A DNA stretch of 5,812 bases. It comes from Syntrophomonadaceae bacterium. GTDB taxonomy: Bacteria; Bacillota; Dethiobacteria; DTU022. Positions 1 through 5,443 of this stretch are shown here, piece after piece. The notes under the pieces were generated by a model. It was not told the DNA's origin. It made no database searches and saw nothing but the letters and a program-made list of their open reading frames with translations. Each line of letters opens with the position of its first letter. Within the stretch, counting starts at the first letter, position 1. The stretch covers positions 1 to 5,812 of the forward strand of contig PXBM01000205.1 in NCBI GenBank assembly GCA_003566935.1. Reading direction: 5' to 3'. The position numbers were made by a program, and so were the translations under genes.

Positions 1-879
1 GAAGAAGGTAGTGACTTTGCCTCTGCTCTCAGGCAGCAGGACAATTTTTTCCCGCCCCTTTTAATAAACATGGTTGCAGCAGGGGAAGTAAGCGGTATGC
101 TGGACACAATCATGGAACGCATAGCGGAACACTTCGAAAAACAGCACGACCTCGAAGAAAAAATACGTTCAGCCACAGCTTATCCCATATTTATAACAAT
201 AGTCGCCATGATAGCTATTTCAATTATGATCATATTTGTCTTGCCCCAGTTTGCCGGCATATTCAATGCGATGGGCATAGAAATGCCTTATTTCAGCACA
301 ATCATGCTTTCGACCGGTGAATTTGTCATTGCCTACCGCTACCCCTTGCCAGTCATGGTTTTTAGCGGCATTATTCTTCTGAAACTAAGTATGAACACAA
401 AAAAAGGCAGGCTTTTAGCAGATTATCTGCGCCTTAGCCTGCCCTTGATCGGGAAAACATATTGCTATGTTATTACCGCCCGCTTTGCCCGAACACTCAG
501 CACACTTATAACGGGGGGTGTATCACTGCATACTGCTTTAAAAATTACAGATAGAGTTATTGACAACTCGATCCTGACAACTGAAATCAAGGATATTTCT
601 ACGGCTTTGAACAATGGAGAAACTATGGCCGCCCCGATGACAGGGAAAAACTGTTTTCCGCCTTTACTAATAGAAATGGTTCGGGTCGGCGAAGAAACCG
701 GCACCCTGGACCAGACCCTTGAACAGGCCGCTAAATACTATGAAAAGGAAGTGTCATATATATTAGAGCGTCTGGGTACCATGTTGGAGCCCATGCTGCT
801 CTTAGCGGTCGGACTATTCATCGGTATCCTCGTTTTCTCCATTCTCTCCCCCATGTACCGGATCTTCGAGATGCTCTGA
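1..879 (+). CDS. Type II secretion / type IV pilus inner-membrane platform protein, GspF/PilC family (5' end missing)
   Basis: The frame is open from base 1, so the gene enters from the left; the first ATG (base 70) lies inside a conserved GspF segment and is not the true start. The visible 292 residues hold the end of one T2SSF domain (FPPLLINMVAAGEVSG, about residues 18-33) and a complete second one, with its repeat motif FPPLLIEMVRVGEETG near residues 220-235. This twofold repeat is diagnostic of the family. Hydrophobic segments lie at about residues 61-84, 114-130 and 262-282, as expected for the polytopic platform that couples the assembly ATPase to pseudopilus or pilus subunits. Full-length members have about 400 residues, so roughly 110 are missing. 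Secretion and pilus versions cannot be told apart without the upstream genes. The gene ends at TGA 877-879, and its last 66 bases are antisense to the convergent neighbour. No pilin gene and no terminator follow it. Confidence 0.93.
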   Translation, partial: EEGSDFASALRQQDNFFPPLLINMVAAGEVSGMLDTIMERIAEHFEKQHDLEEKIRSATAYPIFITIVAMIAISIMIIFVLPQFAGIFNAMGIEMPYFSTIMLSTGEFVIAYRYPLPVMVFSGIILLKLSMNTKKGRLLADYLRLSLPLIGKTYCYVITARFARTLSTLITGGVSLHTALKITDRVIDNSILTTEIKDISTALNNGETMAAPMTGKNCFPPLLIEMVRVGEETGTLDQTLEQAAKYYEKEVSYILERLGTMLEPMLLLAVGLFIGILVFSILSPMYRIFEML

Positions 880-1887
880 TTGATATGCTTCTACATCCTC
901 AACAACATGAACTACATGGTAAATATAGACCTTCTCATCTGATGCAACTGTATCCGGGAAAATCAATTCACCGGCAAAGGTATATGATCCGACCTCGTTC
1001 GGATTGTACTCACCGAATAGCTGATCATCCCATTTTACATAGATATCCTTTATCAGCATCAGGTCAGACTGGAATATTATCTCTTCATCAAGGCCAAGTT
1101 GATCCAGTTCGGTGCCAAGGGGTACTACCGATTTAAAAATTTCAGCACCGTTAATGACAACCGCTTCTTCGTCATCCTTGGAAAATGCATCGTCAGCAGG
1201 CTGGACTTCTTCATCTTCGTCCTTAAAGTCATCGTCAAATAAAGCAAATCCTCCATCATTTCCAGTTGAACGTAGTTCTTCGGTTATATCAACTTTTCCT
1301 TTAATATGAGCATCTTCAAACAAGTATGCTCCCGAAGCAGGATCAGTGATATCGATAAAACGTTTTACTTCACCATCAGAAGTAGATACAGACTGATCAA
1401 TCGCAAACATGTAATCATCATCGCCATATACTGATGATGCTGCAGAAACATTTTGGGAAAGACTTCCCTTTTCTCCCGGATTTGCGTCTACACTTACTGC
1501 AAACATTTGCTGAGAGTTGCTGCTGACATTTTGACCATTAAGTTCTGAATCTCCTTCATATTGATCATGAAGCCTAAATGTACCGGCAACTTCTAGCCCC
1601 CGTAAAGAATTTGGATCGGCAATCCAGTTGCTGTCATTGGAAACACTCATTCCTTCCTTACCCATGATGATATACTCGTCCCGCTTCAGGCTGCCAACGC
1701 CGCTGACCATTGCTTTATGCTGGCCTGTTGGGTCATAATCACTGCCAGCCTGGATTTTCATCAGGATAGAACCATCAAGATTATAGGACTTCCTGTACAT
1801 AAGAGACCCTGACTCCGCAACAACTAAACTGCCCAGGGTCAGGGTAATTAGTAGTACAACAAATAGAATACATAACACATTACGCAT
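814..1887 (-). CDS. Exported protein with C-terminal Big_4-like Ig domain; N-terminal region unrecognised
   Basis: 357 residues. Residues 1-24 form a Sec signal peptide: a short positive start (MRN), a hydrophobic core, and a likely signal peptidase I site after VVA. There is no lipobox, LPXTG or later membrane segment, so the protein is probably released or held non-covalently at the surface. Residues about 25-215 are polar, probably beta-rich, rich in Ser, Gly and Asp, and not recognised. A very acidic linker (about 216-242, with runs such as DDDFKDEDEE) leads to residues 243-333. These resemble the Big_4 bacterial Ig-like fold: VPLGTELDQLGL, then VKWD, then EYNPNEVGSYTFAGEL, which follows the family pattern Y-P-x-x-x-G-x-Y-x-F-x-G. 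A second acidic tail (334-357) is encoded opposite the 3' end of the GspF-type gene. The ATG start is set by GGGAGG at 1896-1901, 8 bases upstream. A role beside the pilus or secretion gene, for example adhesion, is only a guess. Confidence 0.8.
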   Translation of the reverse strand: MRNVLCILFVVLLITLTLGSLVVAESGSLMYRKSYNLDGSILMKIQAGSDYDPTGQHKAMVSGVGSLKRDEYIIMGKEGMSVSNDSNWIADPNSLRGLEVAGTFRLHDQYEGDSELNGQNVSSNSQQMFAVSVDANPGEKGSLSQNVSAASSVYGDDDYMFAIDQSVSTSDGEVKRFIDITDPASGAYLFEDAHIKGKVDITEELRSTGNDGGFALFDDDFKDEDEEVQPADDAFSKDDEEAVVINGAEIFKSVVPLGTELDQLGLDEEIIFQSDLMLIKDIYVKWDDQLFGEYNPNEVGSYTFAGELIFPDTVASDEKVYIYHVVHVVEDVEAYQSEHLEDPVHGGENGENEDTDE

Positions 1888-1895
1888 CTTTATTT

Positions 1896-1901
1896 CCTCC
1901 C
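1896..1901 (-). promoter_or_regulatory. Ribosome binding site of the exported Ig-domain protein
   Basis: GGGAGG on the minus strand, 8 bases before the ATG at 1885-1887. It fixes this start and agrees with the signal peptide beginning there. Confidence 0.85.
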
Positions 1902-1921
1902 TGATATAAAAGGTTACTGCA

Positions 1922-1954
1922 CAACTTCATCTCTATTAATTATCTTAGAAGTTG
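1922..1954 (-). repeat. Inverted repeat in the 5' leader of the Ig-domain gene
   Basis: CAACTTC (1922-1928) and GAAGTTG (1948-1954) are perfect 7-bp arms with a 19-base loop. They lie between the predicted transcription start (about 1974) and the ribosome binding site on the minus strand, so they could form a leader hairpin. The stem is only moderately stable and no known riboswitch class is recognised. Confidence 0.4.
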
Positions 1955-1980
1955 CTTTCTATATTTCCAGCTTAAACCAT

Positions 1981-2009
1981 ATTATATTGAAACATTTCCA
2001 TTTTGTCAA
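1981..2009 (-). promoter_or_regulatory. Sigma-A type promoter of the Ig-domain gene
   Basis: On the minus strand TTGACA (2009-2004), a 17-base spacer and TATAAT (1986-1981) match the housekeeping consensus in all twelve positions with ideal spacing. Transcription should begin near 1974, giving a leader of about 87 bases before the ATG at 1887. A promoter this good suggests strong basal transcription unless something represses it. Confidence 0.85.
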
Positions 2010-2020
2010 AAAAAACTGCT

Positions 2021-2050
2021 TAGTATTTGTGATTTTTTTATTTAATACTA
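2021..2050. repeat. Inverted repeat between the two divergent promoters
   Basis: TAGTATT (2021-2027) and AATACTA (2044-2050) are perfect 7-bp arms around 16 AT-rich bases. The element sits between the -35 boxes of the two divergent promoters, so it is a candidate site for a regulator acting on both. It could also be chance in AT-rich DNA. Confidence 0.4.
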
Positions 2051-2051
2051 C

Positions 2052-2080
2052 TTGACAAACAAGTTAGCTAGAGGTAACAT
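2052..2080 (+). promoter_or_regulatory. Likely sigma-A promoter of feoAB
   Basis: TTGACA (2052-2057), a 17-base spacer and TAACAT (2075-2080, four of six consensus bases) point toward feoA. The start would be near 2087, about 63 bases before the feoA ATG. The -10 box and the start point are both covered by dyad repeats, as expected for an operon held down by a repressor. Confidence 0.7.
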
Positions 2081-2097
2081 TGTTAGCAGATACTAAC
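2063..2097. promoter_or_regulatory. Tandem 16-bp dyads over the feoAB promoter (candidate metalloregulator operator)
   Basis: Two elements of the form GTTAGC-N6-TAAC occur: GTTAGCTAGAGGTAAC (2063-2078) and GTTAGCAGATACTAAC (2082-2097). The second is the better dyad, GTTAG-N6-CTAAC. They are offset by exactly 19 bp, close to two helical turns, so bound dimers would lie on the same face. The first covers the spacer and part of the -10 box, the second the transcription start. GTTAG/CTAAC half-sites recall the DtxR/IdeR consensus TTAGGTTAGSCTAACCTAA, but the spacing differs. The geometry is seen directly; assignment to a DtxR/MntR-type iron or manganese repressor is inferred. Confidence 0.6.
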
Positions 2098-2134
2098 TAC
2101 TGCGCTTTTTAAAATAATAATACAGAACTTGGTC

Positions 2135-2140
2135 AAGGAG
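2135..2140 (+). promoter_or_regulatory. Ribosome binding site of feoA
   Basis: AAGGAG, 9 bases before the ATG at 2150. It supports this start over the internal ATG at codon 16, which would remove only the N-terminal extension ahead of the SH3-like fold. Confidence 0.8.
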
Positions 2141-2149
2141 CGTGTTTAA

Positions 2150-2404
2150 ATGAGTTATACAAATAACAACGCCAGCACATTAGCACTAACTGAAATGCCT
2201 CTCTCTGAGCTTCCTGCAGGTTCAAACGGCAAGATTATAAACGTTCCTGACAATCCTCTTATGTATCCTCTCGGCTTACGACCAGGTAAAGAGGTCTGCT
2301 CCAGGGGCAGCCAGCTCTTCGGCGGACCGGTCCTGGTTAAGGTTGGAGGTAGGCAGATCGCTGTCAGCCGACCGCTTGCAAAAGAAGTTATCATCGCCTG
2401 CTAA
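2150..2404 (+). CDS. feoA: FeoA, small SH3-like partner of the ferrous iron transporter
   Basis: 84 residues, the usual FeoA size. FeoA is a cytoplasmic SH3-like beta-barrel needed for Fe(II) uptake and thought to act on FeoB. After a polar 14-residue leader comes the FeoA pattern: MPLSELPAGSNGKIINV (16-32), LGLRPGKEV (about 41-49), then GGPVLVKVGGRQIAVSRPLAKEVII to the end. This corresponds to the family's conserved L-G-x-x-P-G, G-G-P-v and x-A-x-x-I steps. The usual basic stretch before LGL (R-x-L-x-x-L-G) is reduced to NPLMYPLGL. The gene ends 15 bases before feoB with a fresh ribosome binding site between them, so the two are surely cotranscribed. Regulation is expected at the dyads over the promoter. 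The family is clear from pattern and from context. Confidence 0.92.
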   Translation: MSYTNNNASTLALTEMPLSELPAGSNGKIINVPDNPLMYPLGLRPGKEVCSRGSQLFGGPVLVKVGGRQIAVSRPLAKEVIIAC

Positions 2405-2419
2405 AATCCGGAGGAATAA

Positions 2420-4216
2420 ATGAATCATAGAGTCTTACTGATGGGCACTCCCAATGTTGGGAAAAGTGTCATTTTTAATTGTTTAACCGGGATGAATGTG
2501 CGTGTGGCCAACTATACAGGCACTACCGTAGATTATACCAGGGGCATTGCCAACCTGGGCAGTCACAGAATAGACCTGATAGATGTTCCCGGAACCTATT
2601 CACTCTGCGCAACCTGCGAGGCAGAAGAAGTCGCTGTACAGATGGTTTGCGGTAAAAGCGACAGCAGTTGCCCGCTGCCTGCTTCATCTTCTTCGTGTTG
2701 CTCTGAAAAGGGCGCCCTACCTCTTGAAACAACCAGCGAAAAGCCTTCCTTAATTATTTATGTCCTGGATGCAGGCAACTTCGAAAGCGGCCTGTACCTG
2801 TTGCTGCAATTATTAGAGCTGGATGTGCCGCTGATTGTAGCCCTGAATCGAAGCGACCTGGCCAGAAAAAAAGGTTTTCTCATTGATATAACAGGGTTAT
2901 CCTCAATCCTCCATGTTCCGGTAATCCCCACCGTGGCAATATGTGATGAAGGGATTGAGCAGCTAAAAGTACAACTGCAAGAAGCCCTGGAAAAACCGGA
3001 AAAAATTAGTCGCCCGGATAACAACCTTGCTGCAACCTGGGAAAATGTTGAACTTCTCTCTGATCGGGTGTTGCGCCGCGTCGGTTCTTCGGAAAATACA
3101 AAGAAAGATATTTGGGATCAACGTTTGACCAACCCCTGGCCCGGTTTACCCCTGGCCGGCGGTATTCTTATTTTAATTTTTGCTGCCATCGTCGGTATTG
3201 GCATGGGGTTGCGTAACTTTATACTGCTGCCCTTTTTCAGAGAACTTATTATTGCACCCCTTGCAGGGTTTGTCTCACAAATAATACCACCTGGAGTTAT
3301 TCAGAATATCCTGATTGGCGAGTACGGATTCCTGGTTAAAGGTATTGAATGGCCTTTTACCCTGGTTCTTCCCTACGTCTTGTCATTTTACTTTGTATTG
3401 AGTATTCTGGAGGACAGCGGTTACATGCCACGTCTGGCCTTACTACTCGATGGTCTTTTTAATCGAATTGGACTGCCAGGGTCAGGGGTAATTCCCCTGA
3501 TGCTCGGTTATGGATGCGGCATACCGGCAATTATGGCCACAAGAGCCCTTAGTTCTCGCAAGGAACGTTTAATAGTTACTTTACTGGTCTGCCTGGCTGT
3601 GCCCTGCATATCCCAGACCGGTGCCTTTATTTCACTTCTTGCCGCAAGCTCAGCGCTGGTTATGGTCGCTGTATTCTTATTTGGAGCAGTGGTTATGGTC
3701 GCTGCCGGGTTGATTTTAAATTACGCTTTAAAAGGAGAAAGAGTCGATACCATCTCCGAAATCCCGGACTTGCTTTTACCCCGTTACAGCGTCGTTTTTA
3801 AAAAAGTTTGGCTACGGTTAAAACTATATATTACCGATGGTGCCCTGCCAATGATTGGAGCTGTCGCTGGGGCTGCCGTCCTTTATGAAACAGGCTTGAT
3901 GTCTGCCTGGGGTCGGGCTATCAGCCCACTGGTTACCGGTTGGCTCAGGCTGCCCGAGGAAGCTGCCGCTCCTTTAGCCCTGGGCATATTACGCCGCGAA
4001 CTATCAGTTCTCCCTCTGCTGGATATGGAGCTAACTCTCCTTCAGCTTTTCACCGGCGCTATCGTGGGTCTACTCTATGTTCCCTGCATTGCCATTGTAG
4101 CCACCGTGGCCCGTGAATTTAATATTGCTACCGCGGCCGGTGTGCTGCTGCTCACTACTTCCCTTGCTTTTTTAATCGGCGGAATTGTCACCCGGGTTGG
4201 CGCCCTGTTTTTTTAA
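2420..4216 (+). CDS. feoB: FeoB, Fe(II) transporter with N-terminal GTPase domain (compact, Cys-insert variant)
   Basis: 598 residues, against about 770 in E. coli FeoB. The N-terminal GTPase domain shows G1 GTPNVGKS (9-16), the G2 region NYTGTT (31-36), G3 DVPG (55-58), G4 NRSD (143-146) and a probable G5 at PTVA (170-173). Only about 70 residues separate G5 from the first membrane segment (about 243), so the helical GDI part is reduced. The membrane half has both Gate-type regions: LEDSGYMPRLALLLD (330-344), GYGCGIP (363-369), VPCISQTG (394-401), GILRREL (522-528) and YVPCIA (553-558). The membrane cysteines C366, C396 and C556 sit at conserved positions, although PCISQTG replaces the common SCGARL/PCSARLP form. 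Between G3 and G4 an extra stretch of about 30 residues (77-107) is rich in Ser and Cys (C77, C84, C93, C94) and follows a CATC pair (C63, C66). GGAGG at 2410-2414 precedes the ATG by 5 bases. The protein sits in the cytoplasmic membrane and imports ferrous iron with FeoA. Confidence 0.95.
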   Translation: MNHRVLLMGTPNVGKSVIFNCLTGMNVRVANYTGTTVDYTRGIANLGSHRIDLIDVPGTYSLCATCEAEEVAVQMVCGKSDSSCPLPASSSSCCSEKGALPLETTSEKPSLIIYVLDAGNFESGLYLLLQLLELDVPLIVALNRSDLARKKGFLIDITGLSSILHVPVIPTVAICDEGIEQLKVQLQEALEKPEKISRPDNNLAATWENVELLSDRVLRRVGSSENTKKDIWDQRLTNPWPGLPLAGGILILIFAAIVGIGMGLRNFILLPFFRELIIAPLAGFVSQIIPPGVIQNILIGEYGFLVKGIEWPFTLVLPYVLSFYFVLSILEDSGYMPRLALLLDGLFNRIGLPGSGVIPLMLGYGCGIPAIMATRALSSRKERLIVTLLVCLAVPCISQTGAFISLLAASSALVMVAVFLFGAVVMVAAGLILNYALKGERVDTISEIPDLLLPRYSVVFKKVWLRLKLYITDGALPMIGAVAGAAVLYETGLMSAWGRAISPLVTGWLRLPEEAAAPLALGILRRELSVLPLLDMELTLLQLFTGAIVGLLYVPCIAIVATVAREFNIATAAGVLLLTTSLAFLIGGIVTRVGALFF

Positions 4217-4376
4217 AATAGCTGAACTTTTAGTTTGCCTGCTTAAAACCATAAGGTAGTCAAGCTTAAATAAAGAGCCTTCAATATTCTTCCAGTGAAC
4301 TTGTACCATCTTTAACTAATCTAATACTGTCATTATATTTTTTTGATCAATATCTATCCCAAATAATAAACCTTTA

Positions 4377-4396
4377 ATATGTTAATTTTAACATAT
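4377..4396. repeat. Perfect AT-only palindrome, possible weak feoAB terminator or operator
   Basis: ATATGTTAATTTTAACATAT has 9-bp arms (ATATGTTAA / TTAACATAT) and a 2-base centre. On the + strand TTTTT (4401-4405) follows after 4 bases, so it could act as a weak intrinsic terminator for feoAB, though it lies 160 bases past the feoB stop and the stem has only two G:C pairs. It could equally be a protein binding site. No better + strand terminator is visible in 4217-4452. Confidence 0.4.
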
Positions 4397-4413
4397 CAGC
4401 TTTTTATGGACTA

Positions 4414-4450
4414 AAAATAGCGGTTGGGCAATTTGTCCATTGCCACCGCT
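4414..4450 (-). terminator. Rho-independent terminator of the minus-strand HEPN/MNT operon
   Basis: Read on the minus strand: AGCGGT-GGCAA, loop TGGACAAA, TTGCC-(CA)-ACCGCT, then ATTTTTAG. The stem has 11 pairs with one 2-base bulge, followed directly by a five-T run. It begins 3 bases after the stop codon of the HEPN gene. On the + strand no T run follows, so it acts in one direction only. Confidence 0.8.
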
Positions 4451-4452
4451 GC

Positions 4453-4950
4453 TCAGCGGTTATCCTGGTCTATCTGATCGAGCAACGCACAAAAACTGCT
4501 AATATCCTTTGAAAATGATTCAGCAGTTTCTGGCAACTCATTTACCAGTTCCGTAATCCTCTTCACATCAAGGTTAAAACCATAGACGTTCCTGAAAACA
4601 TGCCTGAAGGCTCTATATCTATCTAGCTTGAACAACGTACTTTTAGAAACAATAGCAGGTCGTACTTCCGGTATTTCAAGCGAAGCCTGTTTTAAAAGCT
4701 CCATGTGCCAATTTGAGCCTTCTGGCAATCTTTCGTCTAATTCTGAACAAATTATTTCCAGTATATTTTCTACAGCCACATAGTAATCATGTAGGATAGA
4801 GCCAACACCTCTTAAAAAAAAGTTATCATCTATTAATCCGCTTTGCTGGTCAAATAGATTTTTCCGTTTTAGCTCTTCAAGCAGTTCAGTAATGTTTTTT
4901 TGCTCCTCCTTGATCCTGGCCTGTATTACTTTTATATCTTTTCTCGTCAT
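4453..4950 (-). CDS. HepT-like HEPN-domain protein (putative RNase toxin of a HEPN/MNT pair)
   Basis: 165 residues, mainly helical. HEPN toxins of this kind are RNases that cleave cellular RNA and are held in check by an MNT nucleotidyltransferase partner. The key segment YRAFRHVFRNVYGFNLD (112-128) matches the HepT-like family with FRHxFRxxYGFxLD. In the RX4HXY reading, R116 and Y123 are present but the His position is N121; H117 is the other nearby His (R111-x5-H117). The N-terminal third (about 8-31) is a charged helix that may form a coiled coil. The ATG overlaps the stop of the upstream MNT gene as ATGA, and AGGGG at 4960-4964 serves as its ribosome binding site, so the two are translationally coupled. 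The order MNT then HEPN fits a toxin-antitoxin operon. Family placement rests on the motif plus the partner; whether this copy is an active toxin is uncertain. Confidence 0.78.
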   Translation of the reverse strand: MTRKDIKVIQARIKEEQKNITELLEELKRKNLFDQQSGLIDDNFFLRGVGSILHDYYVAVENILEIICSELDERLPEGSNWHMELLKQASLEIPEVRPAIVSKSTLFKLDRYRAFRHVFRNVYGFNLDVKRITELVNELPETAESFSKDISSFCALLDQIDQDNR

Positions 4951-5318
4951 AGAATAATTCCCCTTTTTTCTACTTTGAGCTTCAAGCTCATGCTAGCATT
5001 TTCAGCTAAAATTAAGTTTAACGGATAGGGATCGGCAATATTTTCTGCTCTGACCAGGGCGTCCCAATAACTATATTTTGCCGGAAAATCAGCCAGGTAA
5101 ATATCTATATCCGAATGAACAGTAAACTTATCGCGCCAGGCCAGGGAACCAAAAAGATAGACATTTTTGACCCCAAACTCTTTTTTTAAAAGATCAGCAA
5201 TTTGAGAAGCTTTGTTTAGGGCGTCCGCTTTCCTTTTTTCTGCATTTAACTTATTTTTTTCTGCCTTCTTCTCAAATGTTTTGCTGAGGACTTCAAATTG
5301 TTCACGGGTATACTCCAA
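4947..5318 (-). CDS. MNT-domain nucleotidyltransferase (MntA-like antitoxin)
   Basis: 123 residues. Residues 1-46 are a Lys/Glu-rich helix, probably a coiled coil. The minimal nucleotidyltransferase core follows: VKNVYLFGSLAWRDKFTVHSDIDIYLAD (50-77), with G57-S58 and the metal-binding D70 and D72. Related antitoxins inactivate the HEPN toxin by adding AMP to its RX4HXY tyrosine. The strand that normally carries a third acidic residue, in a pattern like P-x-D-L-V, reads YPLNLILAE (98-106), so N101 stands where Asp is expected. The C-terminal VEKRGIIL is typical of the family. Translation starts at TTG (5316-5318), with AAGGTG (5326-5331) 7 bases upstream; no ATG fits upstream in frame. The stop overlaps the HEPN start by 4 bases. 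The MNT assignment is firm from the motif, the antitoxin role is inferred from the pairing. Confidence 0.85.
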   Translation of the reverse strand: MEYTREQFEVLSKTFEKKAEKNKLNAEKRKADALNKASQIADLLKKEFGVKNVYLFGSLAWRDKFTVHSDIDIYLADFPAKYSYWDALVRAENIADPYPLNLILAENASMSLKLKVEKRGIIL

Positions 5319-5325
5319 TTTTTTT

Positions 5326-5331
5326 CACCTT
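5326..5331 (-). promoter_or_regulatory. Ribosome binding site deciding the TTG start of the MNT gene
   Basis: AAGGTG on the minus strand lies 7 bases before TTG 5316-5318. A GTG within it is out of frame, which leaves TTG as the best start. Confidence 0.65.
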
Positions 5332-5403
5332 CCCTTTGACAAGCCTGACTACTTATTATTCATCACCACATCAATATAGTTAACAAATACATCTTTTTCG
5401 CTA

Positions 5404-5432
5404 ATTGTATTACATTGAAAGTTATTAATCAA
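5404..5432 (-). promoter_or_regulatory. Likely sigma-A promoter of the MNT/HEPN operon
   Basis: On the minus strand TTGATT (5432-5427), a 17-base spacer and TACAAT (5409-5404) match the consensus at 4/6 and 5/6 positions. The start would be near 5397, giving a leader of about 79 bases. This would let the pair be expressed separately from the DUF6125-like gene upstream. Confidence 0.55.
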
Positions 5433-5443
5433 TTTCCACTATT

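Noticed and set aside
465..704. Minus-strand open frame opposite the GspF/PilC gene
   Set aside because: It is a shadow of a strongly conserved coding region and has no recognisable protein features.
885..1309. Two short + strand open frames opposite the Ig-domain gene
   Set aside because: They lack plausible ribosome binding sites and family features, and lie antisense to a gene with a signal peptide, recognisable domain, promoter and ribosome binding site.
2041..2130. Fur box upstream of feoA
   Set aside because: No stretch resembles the GATAATGATAATCATTATC palindrome; the visible dyads are of GTTAG/CTAAC type.
2155..3024. Minus-strand open frames opposite feoA and the FeoB GTPase domain
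   Set aside because: They are antisense to unmistakable feoA and feoB coding sequence, with no initiation signals or family resemblance.
4323..4344. Terminator for feoAB at the T run after TAATACTGTCATTATA
   Set aside because: The only pairing is TAAT/ATTA (4 bp, all A:T), too weak for an intrinsic terminator.
4217..4452. Small gene, tRNA or CRISPR repeat in the spacer after feoB
   Set aside because: No start with ribosome binding site, cloverleaf or regular repeats are visible; only the palindrome and the minus-strand terminator stand out.
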